The notes under the pieces were generated by a model that saw only the letters and a program-made list of their open reading frames with translations, was not told the origin of the DNA and did not search any database. Position numbers and translations under genes: made by a program. From Ureibacillus thermophilus (GTDB taxonomy: Bacteria; Bacillota; Bacilli; Bacillales_A; Planococcaceae), in assembly GCF_042657185.1 (NCBI RefSeq), contig NZ_JBHSNN010000014.1: a stretch of DNA of 64,000 nt; one strand, given 5' to 3'. Below, one piece after another: positions 35,284 through 43,522 of this stretch (the first letter of the stretch is position 1; each line of letters opens with the position of its first letter).

Positions 35284-36083
35284 AATTTACCGACCCCCCC
35301 GTTAATCAATTTCGTGCGGCGGGTTACGAAATAATATCCAATGACAATCAGCACCGTCACGATAAATATAATTCCGGAAAGGGCATTTACAGTCAACGAA
35401 ATTCCTACACGGGCGATGGAATAAATTTCTACAGATAATGTGGAAAATCCGTTTCCTGTAACGAAAAATGTAACGGCGAAATCATCGAGTGAATAAGTGA
35501 GCGCCATAAAGAAACCGGCAAAAATGCCCGGTTTGATGTAAGGAATAATCACGCGATACATGACATCTCTTTTTGTAGCCCCCAAATCCTGGGCTGCATC
35601 AATTAAATTCGGATTCATTTCGGATAGTTTTGGCAGCACCATCAACACAACAATCGGTATGCTGAAGGCAATATGGGAAATTAAAACAGATGCAAATCCG
35701 AGTTTAACCCCAATCATTGTAAATAGGATTAAGAAGCTTGCTCCAATCACAACGTCCGGACTGACAATCAAAATATTATTGAGCGAAAGCAAAGTATTTC
35801 GCATTTTCCGGTTCTTGATTGATGCGATGCCAATAGCCCCTAAAGTGCCAAGAATTGTAGAAATTAAGCTTGATAATAAAGCGACGATAAGGGTATTAAT
35901 TAATATCACTAACAGCCGGGAATCTTCAAAAACGGCTTCATAATGCTCCAAAGTAAAGGACTCAAAGTTGGACATGGAACCGCCGCTATTGAAGGAATAG
36001 AAAATCAAATAGAAGATAGGCGCGTATAATATAATGAATACGACAACCAGATAAATTTTTGCAGTTGTTGATAATTTATTCAT
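35280..36083 (-). CDS. potC: Spermidine/putrescine ABC permease PotC
   Basis: This 267-residue inner-membrane permease has six helices. The EAA loop that contacts the ATPase reads LIDAAQDLGATKRDVMYRVIIPYIKPGIFAG. Together with PotB it forms the translocation path. It has a GGAGG site and overlaps both neighbours by a few bases. Confidence 0.94.
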   Translation of the reverse strand: MNKLSTTAKIYLVVVFIILYAPIFYLIFYSFNSGGSMSNFESFTLEHYEAVFEDSRLLVILINTLIVALLSSLISTILGTLGAIGIASIKNRKMRNTLLSLNNILIVSPDVVIGASFLILFTMIGVKLGFASVLISHIAFSIPIVVLMVLPKLSEMNPNLIDAAQDLGATKRDVMYRVIIPYIKPGIFAGFFMALTYSLDDFAVTFFVTGNGFSTLSVEIYSIARVGISLTVNALSGIIFIVTVLIVIGYYFVTRRTKLINGGVGKL

Positions 36084-36913
36084 TATACGCGGCCTCCTTT
36101 AGTTCTTCTAGTTCTAGCAGTAAAAATCATGCTCGCAAACATGATGATAACAAGGAATACGGCAATCGTTGAACCCATTCCCCAGTTTTGCGCCACAAGG
36201 AATTGCTGTTCAATAGCTGTACCTAATGTAATCACTTGGTTCCCTGCAATTAAGCGAGTAATCATAAAGAGCGACAGGGCGGGAATGAATGTTACTTGAA
36301 TGCCTGATTTAACTCCTTCAATTGTTAGCGGCCAAATGACACGGCGGAATGTTGTAAAAGGGGAAGCCCCTAAATCCCGCGCTGCATCCACCAATGTCGG
36401 GTTTAATTTATCCAAAGAGTTGAAAATCGGAATAATCATAAATGGTATAAAGATATAGACAGCTACAAAGATAAAGCTGAAATCGGTAAATAAGATTTGC
36501 TGCGGTTCAATGCCAAAAACGCTGATGAAGGCATTAATCGGTCCATATAAACCGAAAATGCCGATAAATGCATACGTTTTTAAAAGCAAGTTGATCCATG
36601 AAGGAATAATAATAAACATCAACCAAAGATATTTATGTTTCGTTTTCGTTAAGAAATATGCCGTTGGGTAGGAAACCAACAATGTAAAGAATGTGATAAC
36701 AACGGCGTAAAAAAAGCTCGTGAAGGTCATTTTTAAATAAACAGGCGAGAAGAATCGTTTATAGTTTTCCAGCGTAAAATTGCCGTTTAAATCAAGCAAG
36801 GAATAATAGATGATTAAAGCGATTGGTGCAATAACGAAAAAGATAATCCAAAGAAAGTAGGGGATAAGCGGCCCCTTAGCAACCCGGTCACGCATTTCTC
36901 TCATCATCTCCAT
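36083..36913 (-). CDS. potB: Spermidine/putrescine ABC permease PotB
   Basis: This 276-residue permease partner of PotC has six helices and the EAA loop LVDAARDLGASPFTTFRRVIWPLTIEGVKSG. The first of several closely spaced ATG codons is used here; MRDRVAKGPLIPYF, six codons later, is an equally plausible start. It overlaps the end of potA by 26 bases, so the two are translationally coupled. Confidence 0.93.
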   Translation of the reverse strand: MEMMREMRDRVAKGPLIPYFLWIIFFVIAPIALIIYYSLLDLNGNFTLENYKRFFSPVYLKMTFTSFFYAVVITFFTLLVSYPTAYFLTKTKHKYLWLMFIIIPSWINLLLKTYAFIGIFGLYGPINAFISVFGIEPQQILFTDFSFIFVAVYIFIPFMIIPIFNSLDKLNPTLVDAARDLGASPFTTFRRVIWPLTIEGVKSGIQVTFIPALSLFMITRLIAGNQVITLGTAIEQQFLVAQNWGMGSTIAVFLVIIMFASMIFTARTRRTKGGRV

Positions 36914-37991
36914 AGGATTCCAATCGCTTATCGAATTCTTCTTCCGTCTCGTTTAAACGCATGACATGAATTGCTTCTGGTTCAAAATATAATCCGATTT
37001 CTTCGCCGACTTCTGCCTTCTTCAAAGAATGAACAAGCCATTCATTGCCATCTTTATCATAAGTTGATAATTCATAATGCACGCCGCGGAACAGTTGAGT
37101 ATCCACTGTCACAACGAGTTTTCCTTTATCGACTGAAGTGATTTCCAAGTCTTCAGGGCGAATGACAATATCTACTTTTTCGTTTGGTTTCATTCCTTTA
37201 TCGACGCACTCAAAAACTTTTCCTGCAAATTGCACTTTATAATCTTCCAGCATGATTCCTTCCACGATATTGGATTCACCAATGAAATCTGCGACAAATC
37301 GGTTGATTGGTTCATCATATATATCAACTGGGGAACCGGATTGTTGAATTTCTCCATCATTTAATACAAATATTTCATCGGACATCGCTAACGCTTCCTC
37401 TTGGTCGTGGGTAACAAACACAAAGGTTTTGCCAAGGCGCTGCTGCAATTCTCTCAATTCATATTGCATTTCATAACGCAATTTTAAATCGAGGGCAGAT
37501 AGTGGTTCATCGAGTAAAATCACTTCCGGTTCATTGACAATTGCCCGGGCAATGGCAACCCGTTGTCGTTGCCCCCCTGACATTTCGGATATTTCCCGGT
37601 TTTCAAATCCTTCCAAGTTTACAAATTTCAGCGCTTCCCTCACACGATCTCGGATTTCTTTTTCTTTCATTTTTTTTATGCGCAAGCCGAACGCGACGTT
37701 TTCAAAAACATTCAAATGAGGAAAGAGCGCGTAGTCTTGAAACACTGTGTTTACTTGTCGTTCATGGGCTGGAACGTTGTTGATTTTTTTTCCATTAAAA
37801 TAAACGTTTCCGCTAGAAGGCTCTGTAAAACCCGCGATGATTCGAAGGATGGTTGTTTTCCCGCAACCTGATGGCCCCAGTAGGGTATAAAACTTTCCTT
37901 TTTCCAGTTCAAAGTTGATGTTTTTTAATACAACTGTCCCATCATCATAGGATTTTGAAACATTTTCAAATTGAATAATCGTGTTACCCAT
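36888..37991 (-). CDS. potA: Spermidine/putrescine ABC transporter ATPase PotA
   Basis: This 367-residue ABC ATPase energises polyamine uptake. The Walker A motif is GPSGCGKTT, the signature is MSGGQRQRVAIARA, Walker B is VILLDEPLSALD, and the H-loop is FVTHDQEEA. A C-terminal TOBE/OB-like regulatory domain (about 240-350) is present, as in PotA. The start is the ATG seven bases after AGGAGG; a TTG two codons earlier is too close to that site. It is the first transporter gene after the regulator, 18 bases downstream of it. Confidence 0.95.
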   Translation of the reverse strand: MGNTIIQFENVSKSYDDGTVVLKNINFELEKGKFYTLLGPSGCGKTTILRIIAGFTEPSSGNVYFNGKKINNVPAHERQVNTVFQDYALFPHLNVFENVAFGLRIKKMKEKEIRDRVREALKFVNLEGFENREISEMSGGQRQRVAIARAIVNEPEVILLDEPLSALDLKLRYEMQYELRELQQRLGKTFVFVTHDQEEALAMSDEIFVLNDGEIQQSGSPVDIYDEPINRFVADFIGESNIVEGIMLEDYKVQFAGKVFECVDKGMKPNEKVDIVIRPEDLEITSVDKGKLVVTVDTQLFRGVHYELSTYDKDGNEWLVHSLKKAEVGEEIGLYFEPEAIHVMRLNETEEEFDKRLESYGDDERNA

Positions 37992-38009
37992 ACTCAAGCC
38001 TCCTAAACA

Positions 38010-38552
38010 CTATAAATAAGATTCTGTTGCTACAAGAAGCAGTTGCGACTCACCATCATTGGCATTAAAAATTTGATGATTGCTTGAAGCCTCATAATAA
38101 ATTGAATTTCCCTCGCTTGCGATATACTCTTCGTCTCCCAGCACTACACGAATTCGACCCTTTAATACGTAAATGAAAGTTTCTGCAAGAGACGGTTCAA
38201 ATTGTTTATATTCTCCACCCTTTTGAAAGGTAATAATCACCGGCTCCATTTCTTTTTCATTGGAAGTAGGTATGAGCCATTTAATTTCGTATTTCTTTTC
38301 ATCATCTATATAGGAAGTTTGGTCTTCTTCGCTATAGACGACTTTTTGTTCTTCCATATCATCATCAAAAAATTCTTTCGGAGTGGAGCCTAAAACTTCT
38401 AAAATAGTAAAAAGCGTGTCAATGGAAGGGGAATTCAAATCGCGTTCAAGCTGAGAAATGTATCCTTTTGTCAGGTCTGTTCTTTCCCCAAGTTCTTCTT
38501 GGGTTAATCCTTTTTTAATGCGCAATGCTTTTATTTTTTTTCCAATTTGCAT
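38010..38552 (-). CDS. XRE-cupin transcriptional regulator of the pot operon (PuuR-like)
   Basis: This 180-residue regulator has an N-terminal HTH (IGKKIKALRIKKGLTQEELGERTDLTKGYISQLE) and a C-terminal cupin domain (about 110-178) that probably binds a polyamine or related small molecule. It is the first gene of the regulator-potABCD unit. This arrangement is common and implies polyamine-responsive control of uptake. I start at MQIGKKIKA, nine bases after AGAGGAG; an upstream in-frame ATG lacks a site. A repeated sequence at 38609-38646 is its likely operator. Confidence 0.88.
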   Translation of the reverse strand: MQIGKKIKALRIKKGLTQEELGERTDLTKGYISQLERDLNSPSIDTLFTILEVLGSTPKEFFDDDMEEQKVVYSEEDQTSYIDDEKKYEIKWLIPTSNEKEMEPVIITFQKGGEYKQFEPSLAETFIYVLKGRIRVVLGDEEYIASEGNSIYYEASSNHQIFNANDGESQLLLVATESYL

Positions 38553-38608
38553 ATAGTAAAACTCCTCTTTAGCAACAAATAGTTTATTTTCTTTAAACAT
38601 TCAGTAAG

Positions 38609-38646
38609 AAAGTTTACTATTACAAAACTTAAAGTTTACAATTACA
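38609..38646 (-). promoter_or_regulatory. Candidate operator/promoter of the pot regulator: two direct repeats
   Basis: AAAGTTTACTATTACA (38609-38624) and AAAGTTTACAATTACA (38631-38646) differ at one base and start exactly 22 bp apart, two helical turns. The junction also forms the palindrome AAACTTAAAGTTT. On the minus strand TTGTAA and TAGTAA, 16 bp apart, could be the promoter embedded in it. The position is 57-94 bases before the regulator start. Confidence 0.6.
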
Positions 38647-38883
38647 GATAATGATTATACAGAATTTTAGAGGGAATGCAATATTTTTTATAAAAAATTC
38701 TTTCTCATTAATGAATACCACTGGGATCAGGTTTATTTTCGCTTATTTCAGGAAAATAAAAAAATATATAACTATGATAAATAAAGGAAGAGTTTGTGAA
38801 ATAAATTGAAATTAGCTCCTGTATTTGTTAATGTAAAAATTAGGAAAGAATCACCTTCACTATTCATTTAGGAGGGATTTTTC
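38647..38883 (+). other. Intergenic gap before ahpC-type gene
   Basis: AT-rich with no open frame. I see an AGGAGG site just before 38884 but no strong sigma-A box and no clear PerR/Fur-type operator. Confidence 0.5.
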
Positions 38884-39426
38884 ATGGCAGAACGTCTAGT
38901 AGGAAAACAGGCTCCGTTATTTGTATTGGATGCAGTAATGCCAGATAAAACCTTTGGAACCGTTTCTTTAGAACAAATCATGAATGAAGGGAAATGGACG
39001 ATTTTATTTTTTTATCCAAATGATTTTACCTTTGTTTGCCCGACTGAAATTACCGCTATCAGCGACCGTTATGAGGAATTTCAGGAATTAAATGCAGAAG
39101 TAATTGGCATATCAACGGATTCTTTGTATTCCCATTATGCTTGGATTAACACAGAACGTACAAAAAATGGAATTGGTCCTTTAAATTATCCAATAGCTTC
39201 AGACCGTAACCATGTTGTTTCAAGAGAATACGGGGTTTTAATAGAAGAAAAAGGTGTGGCGATGCGCGGATTATTTATTATTCATCCATCAGGTGAAATA
39301 CAATATGAAGTAGTGCATCACAATAATGTAGGCCGCGATATTGATGAAGTGCTTCGTGTTTTACAAGCCCTTCAAACTGGAGGATTATGTCCGGCAAATT
39401 GGCGGCCGGGTCAATCCACATTGTAA
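38884..39426 (+). CDS. 2-Cys peroxiredoxin (AhpC/Prx1 type)
   Basis: This 180-residue peroxiredoxin reduces hydrogen peroxide and organic hydroperoxides in the cytoplasm. The peroxidatic cysteine is Cys52 in DFTFVCPTEI and the resolving cysteine is Cys169 in GGLCPANW; the C-terminal tail is present. It is followed after 37 bases by a thioredoxin-like gene that could reduce it. No ahpF is next to it. Confidence 0.92.
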   Translation: MAERLVGKQAPLFVLDAVMPDKTFGTVSLEQIMNEGKWTILFFYPNDFTFVCPTEITAISDRYEEFQELNAEVIGISTDSLYSHYAWINTERTKNGIGPLNYPIASDRNHVVSREYGVLIEEKGVAMRGLFIIHPSGEIQYEVVHHNNVGRDIDEVLRVLQALQTGGLCPANWRPGQSTL

Positions 39427-39463
39427 TAAAAGGGCTTTATGAATAGATTAAGGAGGAAAATGG

Positions 39464-39916
39464 ATGAAATTGCGTTCACCATTGCCTAATTTGGATGGTG
39501 CAACGGCATGGTTTAATGGAGAAGTAAGAAGGGAAGATTTGCTGGGGGAAAAAGCAACATTAGTTCACTTCTGGTCAGTCAGCTGTTATTTATGCAAGGA
39601 AGCAATGCCTGACTTGAATCGATTGTGCGAAAAGTATAAAGACCACTTGAATGTTGTAGCAGTGCATATGCCTCGAACGGATGAAGATCGGGATTTAATA
39701 ACGGTAAAACAAATAGCAGCTGAATTGGAAATGACGCAGCCGATTTATGTGGATAATGATTATGTATTATCAGATTTATTTGGAAATGAATATGTTCCTT
39801 CTTATTATGTATTTGACCGTTCCGGTTCCTTAAGGCATTACCAGGCTGGCGGAAAAGGGATGAAAATGTTGGAGCAAAGATTGGAACGAATTATAGGCGT
39901 ACAAGGCACCTCTTAA
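39464..39916 (+). CDS. TlpA-like thioredoxin-domain protein
   Basis: This 150-residue thioredoxin-fold protein has the active site CYLC (Cys41, Cys44) in LVHFWSVSCYLCKEAMPDLNRL and the cis-proline region in YVPSYYVFDRSG. It has no signal peptide, so it is cytosolic. It has an AGGAGG site. Pairing with the peroxiredoxin suggests it recycles that enzyme; this is an inference from the operon. The sulfide-oxidation locus begins about 2 kb downstream. Confidence 0.85.
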   Translation: MKLRSPLPNLDGATAWFNGEVRREDLLGEKATLVHFWSVSCYLCKEAMPDLNRLCEKYKDHLNVVAVHMPRTDEDRDLITVKQIAAELEMTQPIYVDNDYVLSDLFGNEYVPSYYVFDRSGSLRHYQAGGKGMKMLEQRLERIIGVQGTS

Positions 39917-39930
39917 TCTAGAGGTGCCTT
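39903..39930 (+). terminator. Hairpin shared by convergent genes
   Basis: The 11-bp stem AAGGCACCTCT / AGAGGTGCCTT spans the stop codon of the thioredoxin-like gene and the last bases of ktrC. There is no T-tract, so termination strength is uncertain. Confidence 0.6.
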
Positions 39931-40588
39931 ATGTCATTGCCCGGTTGACGAAGCGGTTGATATCCACTACAGCTCCGATGACAAGCAGCACATCGCCTAA
40001 AAGAATTTTCTCATCGGCGCCAGGAGAAATAATAATTTGTTCTCCACGTTTGATGCCGATAATATTGATTCCATAATTGGCGCGAATGTCTAGGTCTTTA
40101 ATGGAGTATCCGGCAATCCGATCATTAGATCTAATTTCCATAATTGAATATTCATCGGATAATTCCAAGTAATCGAGCACATTGTGGGACATGATATTGT
40201 TGGCAATGCGGATTCCCATATCCCTCTCTGGATGCACGATAAGATCGGCACCGATTTTATGCAATACTTTGGCATGATAATCATTTTGAGCTTTCGCCGT
40301 GATTTGAGGCACTCCAAATTCTTTTAAGATTAACGTCGCCAATATGCTTGCCTGAATGTCATCTCCAATTGCTACAATGACATGTTCGAAATTTTGGATG
40401 CCAAGGGATTTTAATGCCTCTTCATCGGTTGCATCTGCAATCACCGCTTGGGTAGCGATTTTTGCATAATCTTCCACCCGTTCAGGGTCAGAATCTATTG
40501 CCATCACATCTGCCCCTAATCGCACCAATTCTTCTACAATGCTTCCTCCAAATCGTCCTAGCCCGATGACTACAAATTCTTTTTTCAT
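39929..40588 (-). CDS. Ktr system RCK subunit (KtrA/KtrC)
   Basis: This 219-residue TrkA/RCK protein has an N-terminal Rossmann domain (VIGLGRFGGSIVEELVRLGADVMAIDSD) and a C-terminal TrkA-C domain (about 140-219). It forms the octameric cytosolic ring that gates KtrB/KtrD in response to ATP/ADP and c-di-AMP. It is not adjacent to its membrane partner, a candidate for which lies at 15316-16665. It has a GGAGG site. Confidence 0.92.
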   Translation of the reverse strand: MKKEFVVIGLGRFGGSIVEELVRLGADVMAIDSDPERVEDYAKIATQAVIADATDEEALKSLGIQNFEHVIVAIGDDIQASILATLILKEFGVPQITAKAQNDYHAKVLHKIGADLIVHPERDMGIRIANNIMSHNVLDYLELSDEYSIMEIRSNDRIAGYSIKDLDIRANYGINIIGIKRGEQIIISPGADEKILLGDVLLVIGAVVDINRFVNRAMT

Positions 40589-40674
40589 TAGTTACCTCCA
40601 TGCTTCGTTCAAACATCGATGACAATATTTTATATCACTCCGTGGATTTCCACAAATCAGGAAAAAGAAGATAT

Positions 40675-41442
40675 TTATTCTTTTATTCCAACCACTCGAA
40701 TTCGCTTGTAGTCAGCAACCCAAACACCATTTTCAAAAAGGGAAGGTTTTAAGGCTGTTTCAACATTTGCAATGATTTCGTGTTTCAACTGTTCATTAAT
40801 TCCTTCAAAAAATGAGCTTGCGAACATAGCAATCCAATTTTTTAATCCATCTTCTCCTTCAAGGGGCGTTGGACGGTCAAAATGCATCGCCAATGTAACG
40901 CGGAAACCTACTTGTTCCATTAATGCTACATATTCGCCGATGCTAGGAAAATACCAAGGGGATGCAATGTCTCTTTCAATTCCTGCTTTTTTTATTTGCA
41001 TAAGCAAAGCGTCAGTAATCTTTTGAACATTTCCTTTGCCGCCAAATTCTGCAACAAATCGGCCGCCTTTTTTTAAGCTAGTATAAATATTTTTCAGGGC
41101 TTTTTCGGGCTGTCTGACCCAGTGCAATACGGCATTCGAGAAAACGGCATCAAATTCATTATGAAAATCGAGTTGTGTCACATCCTTTACGTAAAATGAA
41201 AGATGCGGGTATTTCTCTTTCGCTTTGGCAATCATCTTTTCGCTTGAATCAATCCCAACAACCTTTGCTCCGGCATCCGCCATTTGACAAGCCAAATCTC
41301 CTGTTCCGCAGCCGACATCCAGTATTTTTTCCCCCTTTTTCAGTGTCAGCACCTTGACCAAACTATCTCCAAATGCTGAAACAAAAGAATGTTTAGCATC
41401 ATAAAGTGATGGATTCCATTGATCTTTCCGCATTGTGCCCAT
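40675..41442 (-). CDS. Class I SAM-dependent methyltransferase
   Basis: This 255-residue methyltransferase has motif I ILDVGCGTGDLACQMADAGAKVVGID and motif II-like FDAVFSNAVLHWVRQPEKAL. The pattern is closest to trans-aconitate 2-methyltransferase-like or small-molecule methyltransferases. I start at MGTMRKDQWNPSLYD, behind GGAAGGAG; the frame extends 62 codons further upstream but those residues are not family-like. The substrate is unknown. Confidence 0.82.
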   Translation of the reverse strand: MGTMRKDQWNPSLYDAKHSFVSAFGDSLVKVLTLKKGEKILDVGCGTGDLACQMADAGAKVVGIDSSEKMIAKAKEKYPHLSFYVKDVTQLDFHNEFDAVFSNAVLHWVRQPEKALKNIYTSLKKGGRFVAEFGGKGNVQKITDALLMQIKKAGIERDIASPWYFPSIGEYVALMEQVGFRVTLAMHFDRPTPLEGEDGLKNWIAMFASSFFEGINEQLKHEIIANVETALKPSLFENGVWVADYKRIRVVGIKE

Positions 41443-41674
41443 GTAGACCACTCCTTCCATATTTAGAAAAATTATATATAAAACGATTTGAATGAAAAAA
41501 TGAATGATAAGAATATTCTTTATAACTTTTTTTTCATTTAAGGATGACAAAAAAGGTCTGTAACTGCAGATGCGATCGCCGGTACACTTCCTCCAAAGCA
41601 TGACATTGCATTGTTTGTCCGGTTCCAATAGAAATGGAAAACAAAACTTCGTAATTTTCTGAAATATTAAATAT
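41443..41674 (+). other. Intergenic gap before the sqr promoter
   Basis: No credible gene. A hairpin-like TGTAACTGCAGATGCGATCGCCGG stretch is present but without a T-tract; I assign no function. Confidence 0.4.
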
Positions 41675-41717
41675 TAGGGGGATTCCCCTATATGTTACAA
41701 ATCTCCAATCTTATACC
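41675..41717 (+). promoter_or_regulatory. sqr promoter with NreC-type palindrome (site 1)
   Basis: The palindrome TAGGGGGATTCCCCTA occupies 41675-41690. A TATACC -10 box starts exactly 21 bp later (41712-41717), and no -35 box is recognisable. The palindrome centre falls about 41.5 bases before the expected transcription start, the usual place for a class II activator. The same arrangement recurs before tauE at 46808-46850. Confidence 0.72.
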
Positions 41718-41760
41718 ATGACAATAAGAGAATTACTGATGGATAAGGAAGGGGCTGAAA

Positions 41761-42957
41761 ATGGAGAATCAGACTTATAAAATCGTAATAGTAGGCGGAG
41801 GAACGGGTGGGATAACCGTCGCTGCCCAGCTTTTGAGAAAAATGCCGGCTTTGAGGGATCAAATTGCCATAATTGATCCTTCCGGCAATCATTATTATCA
41901 GCCTTTATGGACATTGGTTGGCGGTGGGGTTTACAAAAAAGAAAAATCTGTAAGAGATATGAAAACAGTAATTCCTGAAGGGGCTTCTTGGATTCAACAA
42001 GCAGTTAAGAAATTTTATCCCAAAGACAATAAAGTGCAACTCGAAAACAATGATTTCGTTCATTATGAATTTTTAGTGGTGGCTGCAGGCCTCGAGATTC
42101 ACTGGGATAAAATTAAGGGATTAAAAGAGGCGTTAGGTACGAAAAACGTTTGCAGCAATTATTCTTATGAACATGTTGATTACACTTGGGAAACCATTCG
42201 GAATTTCAAATCGGGAACCGCTGTTTTTACACACCCTGCTTCACCTGTAAAATGCGGCGGTGCACCTCAAAAAATTATGTACTTGGCAGATGATTATTTC
42301 AGAAAAACAGGTGTAAGAGATCAAATCAAAATTATTTTTGGTTCAGCAAACGCAACCATATTTGATGTTGCCAAGTACCGTCAAGAGTTGGAAAAGATAT
42401 TGGTGAGAAAGGGGATTGATGCCCGTTTCTGTTATAACTTGGTAGAAATTAAACCGGATGAAAAAATTGCGATTTTTGAAGATTTAAATAGCGGAAAAAA
42501 AGATGAAATCCAATACGACATGATACATGTTACCCCATATATGGGGGCACCGAAGTTTGTTGCAGAAAGTCCTCTTGCAGATGAAACAGGATTCTTGGCT
42601 GTCGACATTCATACCCTTCAACATAAAAAATTTGAAAACGTTTTCGGACTGGGGGATAACGCAAACCTTCCTACTTCGAAAACAGGTGCGGCCATACGAA
42701 AGCAAGCGCCTGTTCTTGTTGATAACTTGATTGCCAGCATCAGAAATCAAACGACAAAAACGATTTATAACGGCTATACTTCTTGTCCGATTGTAACAGG
42801 ATATAACAAATTGATTTTAGCGGAATTTGACTACTCCAAAGAACCTATGGAATCAATGCCTTTTGACCAAGGAGTTGAAAGGACGAGTATGTACATTTTG
42901 AAAAAAGACTTGCTGCCTGTTTTATATTGGAATGGCATGTTAAAAGGCACGATGTAA
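41761..42957 (+). CDS. sqr: Sulfide:quinone oxidoreductase (type II-like)
   Basis: This 398-residue FAD-dependent SQR oxidises sulfide and passes electrons to the membrane quinone pool, forming a persulfide. The FAD loop is GGGTGG (12-17) after KIVIV, and a second dinucleotide motif region precedes VFGLGDNANLPTSKTGAA. Cys165 (PVKCGGAP) and Cys342 (TSCPIV) are spaced like the redox pair of human SQOR (201/379). The C-terminus (DLLPVLYWNGMLKG) is amphipathic and probably membrane-bound. It is first in an operon with a DUF1641 gene and a persulfide dioxygenase. Confidence 0.93.
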   Translation: MENQTYKIVIVGGGTGGITVAAQLLRKMPALRDQIAIIDPSGNHYYQPLWTLVGGGVYKKEKSVRDMKTVIPEGASWIQQAVKKFYPKDNKVQLENNDFVHYEFLVVAAGLEIHWDKIKGLKEALGTKNVCSNYSYEHVDYTWETIRNFKSGTAVFTHPASPVKCGGAPQKIMYLADDYFRKTGVRDQIKIIFGSANATIFDVAKYRQELEKILVRKGIDARFCYNLVEIKPDEKIAIFEDLNSGKKDEIQYDMIHVTPYMGAPKFVAESPLADETGFLAVDIHTLQHKKFENVFGLGDNANLPTSKTGAAIRKQAPVLVDNLIASIRNQTTKTIYNGYTSCPIVTGYNKLILAEFDYSKEPMESMPFDQGVERTSMYILKKDLLPVLYWNGMLKGTM

Positions 42958-42976
42958 AATTGGAGGGAATCCAACA

Positions 42977-43510
42977 GTGAATACATCTGTTCAAAATCAG
43001 TTGGAACAGCCGGAAATACAGGAGGCTATTGTTTCCTTTCTTAAAAATTTGCCGGCTTATGAAAAACAACTACAACAAATTGGAAAATACGTCAATTTCG
43101 GCAAGGAAATTTTGGCCGATAAAGAGGTTTTGCAATCATACGATCAATTATTTCGCACTTACGATATCAATTTAAAAACATTGGAAGCAATACTTGAATT
43201 ATTGGAGAAATTGCCAAGGCTGAACAAAATGATTGAGCAACTTGAAAATATCCTTGATTTTATACAATCCATAATGCATGACGAAGCGACAACACAACAC
43301 ATTACTGATGCTTTAAAAGAATATATCCATCCGATTGTTGAAAAAGGAAAAAGCAGCATGTCCCTGCTAAATGAAATTCAGCAACGGGCTGAATCTGCAC
43401 AGGAGCCTATTAAACTAATCACAATTTACAAGTGGTTGAAAGATCCTGCTGTTCAAAAGGTGCTTCAATATGTGCAAGCCACTTTATCGGTATTAAATAA
43501 AAAATCATAA
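42977..43510 (+). CDS. DUF1641 protein associated with sulfide:quinone oxidoreductase
   Basis: This 177-residue, largely alpha-helical protein of the DUF1641 type has the internal pattern LETLEAILELLEKLPRLNKMIEQLENILDF. DUF1641 proteins often accompany sqr or formate dehydrogenase genes in Bacillales and their role is not defined. It starts with GTG behind GGAGGG and lies between sqr (19 bases) and the dioxygenase gene (12 bases), so it is in the same operon. A scaffold or electron-transfer accessory role is possible but unproven. Confidence 0.82.
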   Translation: MNTSVQNQLEQPEIQEAIVSFLKNLPAYEKQLQQIGKYVNFGKEILADKEVLQSYDQLFRTYDINLKTLEAILELLEKLPRLNKMIEQLENILDFIQSIMHDEATTQHITDALKEYIHPIVEKGKSSMSLLNEIQQRAESAQEPIKLITIYKWLKDPAVQKVLQYVQATLSVLNKKS

Positions 43511-43522
43511 GGAGGAATGACT

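Noticed and set aside
38609..38646. The direct repeats as a very short CRISPR array
   Set aside because: Only two 16-bp units, 6-bp spacing and no cas genes. The regulatory location explains them better.
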